Shown here piece by piece: positions 1-8,116 of a stretch of DNA of 52,667 nucleotides. The position numbers and the translations under genes were made by a program. The notes under the pieces are model-generated. The model had not been told where the DNA came from, ran no database searches, and worked only from the letters and a program-made list of their open reading frames with translations. The stretch comes from CAYXVU01 sp964468725 (GTDB lineage: Bacteria; Acidobacteriota; Blastocatellia; UBA7656): assembly GCA_964468725.1 (NCBI GenBank), contig CAYXVU010000008.1, positions 1 to 52,667 of the forward strand, in the 5' to 3' direction. The stretch's first letter is position 1. Every line of letters begins with the position of its first letter.

Positions 1-439
1 TGACGCTGCCGGATTTGGTTGTGCCGACGACGAGCGTATGTTTGAGAAAACGCGAAGTGGCCGCCGCAGGCGCGAAGCGATCCATCACCGACACATCAAC
101 AACGGCGATCTTGGCGCGCGTGTAATTGAGGTAATAAGCATAGTCGGCAGTCGGCAAAATTATATTGACCATAGTGATGACGCCGCCGACTTTGGCGATG
201 CCGAACCATGTGGCGACGAACTCGATGGAGTCGGGCAACACCATCAACACACGGTCTTCCATCTCCAGCCCTAAAGCAAGCAGCGCGTTGCCCAGTTGAT
301 TCGATAACCGCTGAACCTGTGCGTAGGTGTAGGTATCGTCTCGATAGTAAACGGCGATTTTGTCACCGCGTCCGGCCTCGATGTTGTGATCGAGAAAGTA
401 ACTGGCCATGTTGAATTGCTCAGGAAACAGTCGGCTCAT
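1..439 (-). CDS. AMP-forming acyl/aryl-CoA ligase, N-terminal part (benzoate-CoA ligase-like)
   Basis: Only the first 146 codons are in the window; the gene runs off the left edge. The visible part is the N-terminal domain of an acyl-adenylate synthetase: an opening like LFPEQFNMASYFLDH, then GRGDKIAVYYRDD, then ALGLEMEDRVLMVLPDS and a V-N-x-x-L-P-T-A-D-Y-A-Y stretch. This pattern is typical of benzoate-CoA ligase and related aryl/acyl-CoA ligases, which activate a carboxylic acid with ATP and pass it to CoA. The catalytic P-loop and C-terminal domain lie outside, so the substrate cannot be judged. The ATG overlaps the lepB stop in an ATGA, so translation is probably coupled to the signal peptidase gene. 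The superfamily is secure; the benzoate assignment is tentative. Confidence 0.8.
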   Translation of the reverse strand, partial: MSRLFPEQFNMASYFLDHNIEAGRGDKIAVYYRDDTYTYAQVQRLSNQLGNALLALGLEMEDRVLMVLPDSIEFVATWFGIAKVGGVITMVNIILPTADYAYYLNYTRAKIAVVDVSVMDRFAPAAATSRFLKHTLVVGTTKSGSV

Positions 440-1008
440 CTCTGAAAAATCTCCTCGGATTCATCTTCTATTGACCAGCAGCGAAACAGATAGCGACCAT
501 AGATCAACGACTGTGAGACGGTGCCCCACGAGCGGCTATCATTCGAGGCATCGCGATTATCGCCCATCACAAAGTAGTGGTCGGCAGCGATGCGCTGTTC
601 GGCGATGGGGTGTGGGTAAAGGTTTCGAGTCGGCAGAAGATACGGCTCGCTGACCGGCGTGTCGTTAATAAAGAGTTGCCCTTCTTTGTCCATGCGAATG
701 GTTTCACCCGGCAGTCCGACAATGCGTTTGATGAAGCTCTTTGACGGGTCTAGCGGAAAGCGAAAGACGATGATGTCATTGCGTTGCAATTTCCCGAAGT
801 GTTTGCTGACGAAGATTCGGTCGCCATCCTTGAGCGTCGGCAACATGGCTTTACCCTGAACGCGCACCGGTTGGGCGATAAACCTGACGAACAATACGGG
901 CGCAGTGACAGAGAGCATCACAATCAGGATCGCAACGAACAGGATGGGCTTGCCACGCCACCGCGAGGCTTTCGGTTTATCGGCTATGGGGTTATCGGCA
1001 TCCATCAT
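436..1008 (-). CDS. lepB: Signal peptidase I with catalytic Ser replaced by Ala
   Basis: A 190-residue S26-family signal peptidase, which removes signal peptides from exported proteins at the membrane. One transmembrane helix lies at about residues 22-45. Box B normally reads S-M-x-P-T, but here it is QGKAMLPTL with Ala54 at the serine position (codon GCC on the coding strand). The general-base lysine is intact at K94 in SFIKRIVGLPGE, as is the late box GDNRDASNDSRSWG at about 149-162. The fold is therefore a complete signal peptidase lacking its normal nucleophile. It may be inactive, non-canonical, or one of several paralogues. Two ATG codons lie in tandem at the start. It follows the DUF2378-like gene by 23 bp and overlaps the ligase start by 4 bp, so it sits mid-operon. 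Family confident; activity uncertain. Confidence 0.88.
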   Translation of the reverse strand: MMDADNPIADKPKASRWRGKPILFVAILIVMLSVTAPVLFVRFIAQPVRVQGKAMLPTLKDGDRIFVSKHFGKLQRNDIIVFRFPLDPSKSFIKRIVGLPGETIRMDKEGQLFINDTPVSEPYLLPTRNLYPHPIAEQRIAADHYFVMGDNRDASNDSRSWGTVSQSLIYGRYLFRCWSIEDESEEIFQR

Positions 1009-1031
1009 TTATTCTTGCAAATCTATCCGCT

Positions 1032-1613
1032 TCAGGCTTGCCACGTGCAATAGAATTCACAGACTGTATCGCCGCGCCCGCAACAACGCGTATGGGTCAC
1101 TGAAGCCGAACGCGCGCCGCAGTATTCAATGGCGCGACGAAAGTAGGCTGTGCCGCTGAGGCAAAAGCTCTGCGGCGGGGCAATGTCATAGTTGATTTTC
1201 AGGATGCCGCTCACTTCGCTCAGTTCGTCATAGCTGGCCGAGCCAAAGTCCTGATAGGCGCGATGAATCAGCGCCGATTGATTTAAAAAACTGTGAATAT
1301 CCGGGTTGACCAGACTGCTCCATGGTCCTGCCAGACTTGAGGTTGCCGAAAACTCGCCGAGTTGAGTGAAGATGTCAACCGGCTTGCCATCGAGGTCTTC
1401 GGCGATGGCGCGATCAATATCATCCAGCACGCTGAGCGGATACCATGCTTCGATATCAATTTCGGCCAACGCCTGCTGCTCTTCTTCGCTGAGGCGTTCA
1501 AGAATTTTTTGCCACGCTTCGGTGCCGTGATGGAGCGCAATGAAGAGAAAACGAGAGCGCAACAGCCCGCCTTTGATATGCATCTCAGAGTACGCATCGT
1601 TTGATAAGGACAT
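1032..1613 (-). CDS. DUF2378-like (TIGR02265-type) conserved protein
   Basis: A 193-residue soluble protein with no signal peptide or membrane segment. The N-terminal half, with GGLLRSRFLFIALHHG, a run of acidic helix and then EAWYPLSVLDD, resembles the Myxococcus-type paralogous family TIGR02265/DUF2378. The C-terminus is cysteine-rich (ARSASVTHTRCCGRGDTVCE), like the C-x-G-(D/x)-x-x-C-E/F endings of V4R/DUF2378 proteins, where it may bind a ligand or metal. No enzymatic function is established for the family. A GGAG about 9 bp upstream supports the ATG at 1613. It is the first gene of the lepB operon and divergent from the transglycosylase gene. Family assignment is from pattern memory and only moderately sure. 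Confidence 0.6.
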   Translation of the reverse strand: MSLSNDAYSEMHIKGGLLRSRFLFIALHHGTEAWQKILERLSEEEQQALAEIDIEAWYPLSVLDDIDRAIAEDLDGKPVDIFTQLGEFSATSSLAGPWSSLVNPDIHSFLNQSALIHRAYQDFGSASYDELSEVSGILKINYDIAPPQSFCLSGTAYFRRAIEYCGARSASVTHTRCCGRGDTVCEFYCTWQA

Positions 1614-1703
1614 AACTCAATCTCCGCTGAAGACGAAAAGCACGGGGTGAAGTGCGGATTATAGCACGCGCGATGAAGGCGCAAACCTGCGGAGAGGCAA
1701 ATC

Positions 1704-1732
1704 TTGCCCCTCGTTTGGTCGCGTGTGATAAT
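1704..1732 (+). promoter_or_regulatory. Candidate sigma-70 promoter for the lytic transglycosylase
   Basis: TTGCCC (1704-1709) and GATAAT (1727-1732) are separated by exactly 17 bp. The -10 box matches 5/6 and the -35 box 4/6 of the consensus. It would start transcription near 1739, about 20 bp before the ATG at 1759. Predicted from sequence only. Confidence 0.5.
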
Positions 1733-1758
1733 GCCGGTACAAGATCAGATGAGGGGGT

Positions 1759-4200
1759 ATGATGTTGCGATTCGTCGTTTCCGCGTTTGTTTTGGTTATC
1801 GCTTTCTCGATCCATTCCGTTGCCGCCGCCGATCTGCGTGCGACAGCGCAACAGATTCGCGGCGCGATGGAGGCGCGCGATTTCGACCGCGCCGAACAGT
1901 TGGTGCGCGACCTGCGCGCGACGGATGCGACGGCATTCACGGCGAACCACTACGATTATTTGCTGGCGCGACTGTGCGAGCGCAAAGGGGCGCAAGCGGA
2001 AGCGACAGCGCTCTATCTTAACATCCTCAATCGCAATTCATTGCTTGCCCAGTATGCGCTTCATCGTTTGGCGGGGCTAGCGCGCGCGGCGGGTGATTTG
2101 GCGCTCGAACGGCAATACCTCTCACGGCTTCTCGCCGCTTATCCGTCCAGCGCCTTGATAGTCAGCGCGCGGGATCGCTTGTTAGAGAGCTATCGCGAGA
2201 GCAGCGATTACCAATCAACCATCTCGTCTTTGCGACCGATTGCTTCGGCTGTCGGCGTGCGCGGTCGCAGCGCCATGGCGCGACTCGGCGAAGCCTATGC
2301 AAAGACCGGCGACACATCATCAGCCCGCCCGCTCTTCAACCAACTGATAGCAGGGTCACGCGATGATTACGCTCTACAAGGCGCGCAGGGACTCGACGAA
2401 CTGGATCAGCAAGCGAAGAGCCAACCGGACGAATTTGAAGCCCTGCGACGCGCGCGAATTTATCTAACCAATCGCCACTGGGCGCAGGCGCGCACACACT
2501 TGCTCGACATCGTTGAACGCTTTCCACAAAGTCAGAACCGCGCCGAAGCCCTCTATCAAACCGGCTTCACCTATTACCGCGAAGACAATTTCGACGAAGC
2601 CCTAAAATGGTTTGCCCGCGCGCACGCCGAGTTTCCGACAAAGAAAGAAGGCGAACAGGGCTATTACTGGGTGGCGACGGCGCTGCAAAAGGCGCAGCGT
2701 TACGAAGATGCTGCGCGCCGCTATATCGAATTTATTTCCGCTTATCCGCAAAGCGAAGCGGTCGAAGGCGCATATCGCAATACGGTGGATTGCTTTCGCT
2801 ATGCGGGCAAATACCCGGAAGCCCTCGAATGGTCGCGTCGCATCGGCACCCTTTATGCAGGCAAACCGCTGGCCGTCGTTGGCCTGTTCAATGAAGCAAA
2901 GATCGAACTGGTGCACGGCAACTTTGAACAAGCGGCGCAACTCTTCTTGCGGTTGCAAGCGCAACCTCTCTATCCGCGATTGATCAGCGCCCCCATTCGC
3001 GGTGAAGCGGCATTTATGCGGATGTATGCCATTGAACAGATGGGGCGCATCAGTGAAGCAGCGCGACTGTATCTGACCATTCCTGACGAACGCGATAATT
3101 ACTTCGGTCACCGCGCGACTATGCGGTTGCAAGCCTTGGCAAAGACCAAAGAAGGCCGCGCGATTATCGAATCGCTGGCGCGCAGTTATCAGCAGCAAGC
3201 GCGCGCGGCGCTGGCCGCCGGTCGGTTTTCGGAGGCGAAGGATGCGGCTCATCAAGCCCTCAGACTGGTTGACGATGAAAAAGCACAACGCGATCTCATC
3301 AGCCTTTTGCGGGTCAGCTATGGCCGCCTTCCGGCCTATGCCACCGTGTGGCGTTATCGCCTTGCGCCGGTTGGACGCGAAGTGGTGACTGATGGCAAAG
3401 CGGTGAGCCTCCCCTCGAATCACAACCTCGCCGCCGAGTTACTCTTTTTGGGCTTGTATGATGAGGGCACGCGCGAATTGCGACTGGCCGGTGCGAGCGC
3501 ATTGGGTTCGACAAGCAAGGCGATGTCGGAAAGCGAAGAAGAGGAGATCGGCGCGTTGCAAGCGCCGCTCTCCGGCAGCGATGTGTCCTATTCGATGGCG
3601 GTCTACAGCCATCGCGGCGATCAAGCGAACTATGCCATAGATTTCGCAGAGGGGCTTTTCAAATCCATTCCACAAGATTATCGGCTCGACTTGTTGCCAC
3701 GCGACCTCATTGAGTTGCTCTATCCTGCACCTTATCGAGACGCGCTCTTACAATACGCACAGGCTTATGGTGTGGACGAACGCCTGGTATTGGCATTGGC
3801 GCGGCAGGAGAGTCGCTTCAATCCGACGGTGAAGAGCGCGGCGGCGGCGCGCGGCTTGATGCAATTCATCGCCGACACGGCGCTACCGCTGGCGCGCGAA
3901 GAGGGGCTGACCGATTTTGAGTTGGATGATCTGTACAAGCCGCACACGGCGATTCGCTTCGCCTCACGCTATGTCGCGGACTTATTCAAACTCTTTCCCA
4001 GCAACTCCTATGCGGTCATCGCTTCGTATAACACAGATGAAGCGAACGTCGAGCGCTGGATTTTTCGCGCCAAGTCGAATGACGTTGACCGACTGGTTGT
4101 TGAGATCGCCTTGCCGGAAACCAAAGATTACGTCGCCAAAGTGGTCAACAACTATCGCGCCTATCAACAGCTTTACAACGAAGACCTCAAACGAAAATAG
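1759..4200 (+). CDS. slt: Soluble lytic murein transglycosylase (Slt70-like) with TPR repeats
   Basis: An 813-residue periplasmic enzyme that cleaves peptidoglycan glycan strands non-hydrolytically. It opens with a signal peptide (MMLRFVVSAFVLVIAFSIHS, cleavage after the following VAAA). A long helical, TPR-rich solenoid fills about residues 25-650, as in the Slt70 superhelix. The SLT catalytic domain is at about 660-790: the acid is E684 in ARQESRFNP, followed by RGLMQF. The usual A-Y-N-A-G motif is replaced by IASYNTDEANVERW, a recognisable but divergent form. A GAGGGGG at 1751-1757 lies immediately before two tandem ATGs and supports this start. The gene is monocistronic, with its own candidate promoter and a 400-bp downstream gap. 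Confidence is high for family and reaction. Confidence 0.92.
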   Translation: MMLRFVVSAFVLVIAFSIHSVAAADLRATAQQIRGAMEARDFDRAEQLVRDLRATDATAFTANHYDYLLARLCERKGAQAEATALYLNILNRNSLLAQYALHRLAGLARAAGDLALERQYLSRLLAAYPSSALIVSARDRLLESYRESSDYQSTISSLRPIASAVGVRGRSAMARLGEAYAKTGDTSSARPLFNQLIAGSRDDYALQGAQGLDELDQQAKSQPDEFEALRRARIYLTNRHWAQARTHLLDIVERFPQSQNRAEALYQTGFTYYREDNFDEALKWFARAHAEFPTKKEGEQGYYWVATALQKAQRYEDAARRYIEFISAYPQSEAVEGAYRNTVDCFRYAGKYPEALEWSRRIGTLYAGKPLAVVGLFNEAKIELVHGNFEQAAQLFLRLQAQPLYPRLISAPIRGEAAFMRMYAIEQMGRISEAARLYLTIPDERDNYFGHRATMRLQALAKTKEGRAIIESLARSYQQQARAALAAGRFSEAKDAAHQALRLVDDEKAQRDLISLLRVSYGRLPAYATVWRYRLAPVGREVVTDGKAVSLPSNHNLAAELLFLGLYDEGTRELRLAGASALGSTSKAMSESEEEEIGALQAPLSGSDVSYSMAVYSHRGDQANYAIDFAEGLFKSIPQDYRLDLLPRDLIELLYPAPYRDALLQYAQAYGVDERLVLALARQESRFNPTVKSAAAARGLMQFIADTALPLAREEGLTDFELDDLYKPHTAIRFASRYVADLFKLFPSNSYAVIASYNTDEANVERWIFRAKSNDVDRLVVEIALPETKDYVAKVVNNYRAYQQLYNEDLKRK

Positions 4201-4608
4201 GATGGGCAAGTAGGCATGCCATCATGCGCCAACAGAATCGCCGCGCCACGCTAGCTATGCAATAGACGGTATTGCCTCTTCGCGGCCTGCTCGCTTTGCT
4301 TCCATCACCGCGCCTACCGCGCGAACGATCTGAATTGACGACCCCGAAACTTCTTTCACAATTCTTTTACAAGAACGCCGGATTTTTTTGAAACCGCAGG
4401 AGGCAGCTAACGTTATTAGCTGGTGTGAGTGACAAATAGCCTCAAGCCGTGATGATTTCAATGCGCCTGAGCATCGCGCGCGAGCGGGCTATTCAAGGCG
4501 TTGTCGCTTTGGGGTGAATCCTCCTCCATTACTCACCGGGCGTTGTTGTTGTGCAGGCATTCTCCTCCTTTTAGCATATCGCAACGCCCGTCCTTTTTTT
4601 CGAATCCC
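4201..4608. other. Intergenic gap with no recognised gene
   Basis: This is about 400 bp between two convergent genes (transglycosylase and ABC permease). A short reverse reading frame at 4255-4461 has no ribosome site, and its Ser/Arg/Ile-rich composition looks non-coding. I see no hairpin with a T-run that would serve as an obvious terminator for either gene, and no copy of the composite repeat found in other spacers. Confidence 0.6.
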
Positions 4609-5724
4609 TCACGCCACCTTCTTGCGAAACCGCAGGGCACTGAGAATCAGTAACGCCATGCCCATTCCGGCAAGCGCCGCCACCTGCGGCCACAAATCTA
4701 GAATGGTTGCGCCGCGTAGTACGATGCCACGAATGATTTCGATGAAATGAGTTACCGGAATGAAGTACCCGACCATCTTCATGGGCAGTGGCATCGAATC
4801 ACGCGGAAACATAAACCCCGATAGCAACACCGACGGCAGAGTGATTAAGAAAGCCAACTGAAAGGCCTGCATCTGGTTCTGCGCTTTTGTCGAAATCAAT
4901 AATCCGATGGAGAGCGCCGTAAACAGAAACAGAACCGAAAGTAAGAGCAGCAAGATCACCGAACCCTTGATCGGCACATTAAAGATCACTCGCATCACCG
5001 TCAGCACCGTACACGCTTCGAAAAAGCCGATCAGTCCGTATGGAACCAGTTTGCCCAGCATCAAGCCGAAGGGGCGAATCGGCGTAACCAGCAGTTGTTC
5101 GAGCGTGCCGCGCTCGCGTTCGCGCACAATGGCAAAAGCGGTCAACAAGGTGGTGATGACTTGCAAGATGATGGCGACCAGCCCCGGAACCATGAAATTC
5201 GCCGACCGCGAGTCGGGATTGAATAGCATCTTGGGGCGCATCTCGATGGGCAGACGCGAATCGCCTTGCAAGCGCGCGGTTATGATCTCAATGGATTTGC
5301 TGAAGCCGACGGAATTCGACACCGTGACGCTTTGCGTGGCGATGCTCGAATCCGAGCCATCAATCAACACCAATACGGCCGTTTGCCGATTCATCGCCAG
5401 TTGATCGGAATAGTCTGGCGGGATTTTAATGCCGACCTTGGCGCGACCGGCGACGATGGCATGATTCAGCTCTTCATCCGAATCTACATACTCGCTCACT
5501 AAAAAATAGTCGGTGTTTTCAAACGCCGCGATCAACTCGCGCGAGCGGCTGCCGGGATCAAGGTTGTAAACTGCCGTCTTGATGTTGCGAATATCGGTGT
5601 TGATGGCATAGCCGAAGATGAGCAGTTGAATCATCGGCACCAGCAACATCAATCCGAGCGTGAGCGGGTCACGGCTGATTTGCAAAACCTCTTTGTAAAA
5701 AATCGAACCGAATCCTTTGAACAT
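4609..5724 (-). CDS. ABC-2 type transporter permease (YbhS/YbhR-like)
   Basis: A 371-residue inner-membrane permease of the ABC-2 export family. A first transmembrane helix at about residues 20-40 (PLTLGLMLLVPMIQLLIFGY) is followed by a large extracytoplasmic domain (about 45-170). Five further helices fill about 175-365, including the signature RERERGTLEQLLVTPI near residue 205. This architecture matches YbhS/YbhR half-permeases, which work with a HlyD adaptor and a YbhF-like ATPase to export drugs or other hydrophobic compounds. It is the last gene after murJ, hlyD and the ATPase gene on the same strand, 106 bp downstream of the ATPase. Substrate unknown. Only one permease is present, so it would act as a homodimer or pair with a partner elsewhere. 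Confidence 0.9.
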   Translation of the reverse strand: MFKGFGSIFYKEVLQISRDPLTLGLMLLVPMIQLLIFGYAINTDIRNIKTAVYNLDPGSRSRELIAAFENTDYFLVSEYVDSDEELNHAIVAGRAKVGIKIPPDYSDQLAMNRQTAVLVLIDGSDSSIATQSVTVSNSVGFSKSIEIITARLQGDSRLPIEMRPKMLFNPDSRSANFMVPGLVAIILQVITTLLTAFAIVRERERGTLEQLLVTPIRPFGLMLGKLVPYGLIGFFEACTVLTVMRVIFNVPIKGSVILLLLLSVLFLFTALSIGLLISTKAQNQMQAFQLAFLITLPSVLLSGFMFPRDSMPLPMKMVGYFIPVTHFIEIIRGIVLRGATILDLWPQVAALAGMGMALLILSALRFRKKVA

Positions 5725-5830
5725 AATCGCTTGCTGAGGGTGATGATTCTATCCGCTTTGGCTCCTAGACAAAGACGATCAGCATTCTTTCATCAAGGCA
5801 CGACTCCTTCGCATCATCCGGGCGCGCAAC

Positions 5831-6793
5831 CTACGAACCGGCTGCGGTCTTGCTGTTAGCGGCAAATCGCTTGGTCAGGCTGACGAAGACATCTTCGAGC
5901 GAAGGCCGCGCCGGTTGAACCTCTACATCAGTGATGCCAATGCGCGCCAATGTTGTCGTGATGCTGACCAGCGACTCGCTCTCTTGCATCAGCAAATGAA
6001 TAGACTGTCCGAAGATGGTTGCATCCAAAATGTAGGGCGCGCGTTTCAATTCGGCGAGCGCAATTGTGGTGTTGGAACAATTGACTTCTGCCCACTTCGC
6101 CTGCAATGGCGTGACTTCGGGCAAATGTTTCAAATCATCCGGCTCGCCGCAGGTAATCAAGCGAGAATTGTAGATGTACCCGACGCGCGCGCAACGTTCG
6201 GCTTCGTCCATATAGTGCGTCGTCACAAAGAGCGTGATGCCCGCGCTCGATAGATGAAAGAACAGATCCCACAACTCGCGCCGCGCCACCGGGTCAATGC
6301 CCGCCGTCGGTTCATCGAGAAAAATAATGCTCGGTTCATGAACGAGTGCACAGGCAAGCGCAAGACGCTGTTTCCACCCGCCCGACAACGCGCCCGCGCG
6401 CCGGTCGGTGAAGCCTTCGATGTGTGTCAGTTCGAGCACATCTGCGCGCCGACGTTGCAGGCGCTCGCCTTTCAACCCGTACACATGGGCGTAAAAATTG
6501 ATGTTCTCCCACACCGTGAGGTCTTGATAGAGACTGAATTGTTGCGACATGTACCCGATGTGCCGACGCACATCGTCAATCTGCTTTTCGATGTCGAAAC
6601 CAGCCACGCGCGCTACGCCTGCTGTGGGCGCGATCAAGCCACAGAGCATACGAATGAGCGTAGACTTGCCCGAACCATTGGGGCCGAGAAAGCCGAAAAT
6701 CTCGCCCGTTTCAACGGAAAAGCTGACATTCTCAACGGCAGTGAAGGCGCCGAAACGCTTGGTCAGCCCGTTGATGTCAATCGCTGTGGTCAT
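5831..6793 (-). CDS. ABC transporter ATP-binding protein (YbhF-like half)
   Basis: A 320-residue ATPase that powers the neighbouring ABC-2 permease. The Walker A motif is GPNGSGKST at residues 37-45, the Q-loop is at YMSQQF (about 81-86), the signature LSGGWKQR at 136-143, Walker B IIFLDE at 156-161, and the switch histidine is in VTTHYMDEAE. About 90 residues follow the nucleotide-binding domain, ending in a PSLEDVFVSLT motif usual for ABC-2 ATPases. E. coli YbhF has two such domains in tandem; this protein has one. The start codon lies 171 bp after the hlyD stop, and a composite repeat occupies that spacer, so an extra transcription or processing boundary may separate the two genes despite their common orientation. 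Confidence 0.93.
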   Translation of the reverse strand: MTTAIDINGLTKRFGAFTAVENVSFSVETGEIFGFLGPNGSGKSTLIRMLCGLIAPTAGVARVAGFDIEKQIDDVRRHIGYMSQQFSLYQDLTVWENINFYAHVYGLKGERLQRRRADVLELTHIEGFTDRRAGALSGGWKQRLALACALVHEPSIIFLDEPTAGIDPVARRELWDLFFHLSSAGITLFVTTHYMDEAERCARVGYIYNSRLITCGEPDDLKHLPEVTPLQAKWAEVNCSNTTIALAELKRAPYILDATIFGQSIHLLMQESESLVSITTTLARIGITDVEVQPARPSLEDVFVSLTKRFAANSKTAAGS

Positions 6794-6802
6794 AAAAAAA
6801 TT

Positions 6803-6930
6803 AGTTGTCGGTTTCCGGTCGAAGGTTAACGATTATGGGTTGAACGTTATAGATGAGGAGGTCGCCGCCCCCGATTGGCATTGTCTCTTCTTCATCCCTT
6901 CACCCCATCATCCCATCATCTCTTCTTCGC
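6803..6930 (+). repeat. Composite 7-bp/8-bp repeat element, copy A
   Basis: The spacer between hlyD and the ABC ATPase gene holds three consecutive parts. Positions 6803-6844 are six contiguous 7-bp units of the RGTTNNN type (for example GGTTAAC and GGTTGAA). Positions 6852-6869 are the core GATGAGGAGGTCGCCGCC. Positions 6891-6930 are five contiguous 8-bp units of the type TTCATCCC or ATCATCCC. The same order recurs at 10060-10207 (reverse) and partly at 20661-20754 and 43303-43412. The arrays contain no reading frame. The two array types are nearly complementary to each other (GGTTGAA against TTCATCC pairs at 6 of 7 positions), so a long imperfect hairpin is possible in RNA. Confidence 0.75.
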
Positions 6931-6964
6931 GTCTCTGCGGCTGAAGACCGGAAACGGCTTTGCC

Positions 6965-8116
6965 TTACTTCCTTGCAATCACCACGTCTGCTGCCATGCC
7001 TGCGCTCAGCTTTCGTGAACGATTATCGAGGCGCACGCGCACAGCGAAGACTTGGTGAGTGCGTTCTTCGCGGGTCTGCACGTTGCGGGGCGTGAATTCG
7101 CCGCGCGCGGCGATGTGTTCGATTGCGCCGCGAAAAGCCTCTTGCGGAAACGAATCCACATAAATGGCAACGTCGGTTTCCAACTGCACGAACCCTTTCT
7201 CCGGCTCCGGCACATAGACGCGTACCCATAAGCGATCCACTTCGATGAGCGTTGCTACCGGCGCATTCGGATTGATTAAATCGCCTGGTCGCACTTGTAA
7301 CACGTCAACAAAAGCATCGGTGGGGGCGCGGACTTCCAACTCGCCGAGTTGAGTTTCGATCTGCTGCAAAGCGGCTTTCGCCCGATTGAGTTGGGCGCGC
7401 GCCGCTGCGATGTCTTCTTTGCGCGTACCACGCTCAAGAAGCTTGCGAGTCTCTTCCGCTTGGCGAAACTGGCGTTCAGCGCGATCAATCTCTTCGTGTC
7501 GGGTTCCGGCTTCGAGCAACTCGAGCCGCTCTTGTGCAGCATCGCGCCGCGCTTTGGCGCGATCATGGTTGGCTTTGGCGTTGTCGTAATCTTGTTGTGA
7601 GACGACGCCTTGGCCAAGCAGCTTTTCGATGCGTGCGAGACTGGTTTTGGCCACGTCGTATTCGGCGGTGGCGGCGTTGAGTTCGGCGCGCGCGGCATCA
7701 ATCTCTTGGCGACGGGGGCCGTTGCGCGCGAGTTCGAGGTTCATCTTCGCAGCTTCGGCCTGCGCTCTAGCGGCGGCAATCTCTTCAGGCCGCGCGCCAT
7801 TGAGCGCTTTATCGAGCGCCGCTTCGGCTTGCGCAACGGCGGCGCTTGCGTCTGCGCGCCGCGCTTCAAGGTCGTAACTTTCGAAACGAATCAATACCTC
7901 GTCTCGCTTCACGGTCTGACCTTCCTTCACCAACACCTGCGCGATTCTGCCGCCGATTCTCGATCCGACTTGAATCTCATCAGCTTCAATGGTGCCCGAC
8001 AGCACGAGGTCGTTTGTCGTCGGACGCCCGCTCCAGTACTTCCACGCCGCCGCCGCCGCGACCAGAGCGATGGCTAAGACTGCAAAGATGATGATCTTTT
8101 TGAAGCTCGTGGTCAT
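6965..8116 (-). CDS. HlyD-family membrane fusion protein (efflux adaptor)
   Basis: A 383-residue periplasmic adaptor anchored by one N-terminal helix (about residues 7-25). The first lipoyl half is around IEADEIQVGSRIGGRIAQVL, the long alpha-hairpin coiled coil is at about 80-255, and the second lipoyl half plus beta-barrel follow (LGELEVRAPTDAFVDVLQVR onward). The coiled coil carries four copies of a G-x-R-x-E-E-I-x-x-A-R/E-A short repeat about 30-60 residues apart, for example NGARPEEIAAARAQ and RGTRKEDIAAARAQ, indicating growth by internal duplication. Family members link an inner-membrane ABC-2 permease to an outer-membrane channel. Its ATG overlaps the murJ stop (ATGA), so the two are translationally coupled. 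No TolC-like gene is in the window. Confidence 0.92.
   Translation of the reverse strand: MTTSFKKIIIFAVLAIALVAAAAAWKYWSGRPTTNDLVLSGTIEADEIQVGSRIGGRIAQVLVKEGQTVKRDEVLIRFESYDLEARRADASAAVAQAEAALDKALNGARPEEIAAARAQAEAAKMNLELARNGPRRQEIDAARAELNAATAEYDVAKTSLARIEKLLGQGVVSQQDYDNAKANHDRAKARRDAAQERLELLEAGTRHEEIDRAERQFRQAEETRKLLERGTRKEDIAAARAQLNRAKAALQQIETQLGELEVRAPTDAFVDVLQVRPGDLINPNAPVATLIEVDRLWVRVYVPEPEKGFVQLETDVAIYVDSFPQEAFRGAIEHIAARGEFTPRNVQTREERTHQVFAVRVRLDNRSRKLSAGMAADVVIARK

Noticed and set aside
4255..4461. Reverse 68-codon frame in the gap after the transglycosylase gene
   Set aside because: No ribosome site, no similarity recognised, and composition like non-coding DNA.
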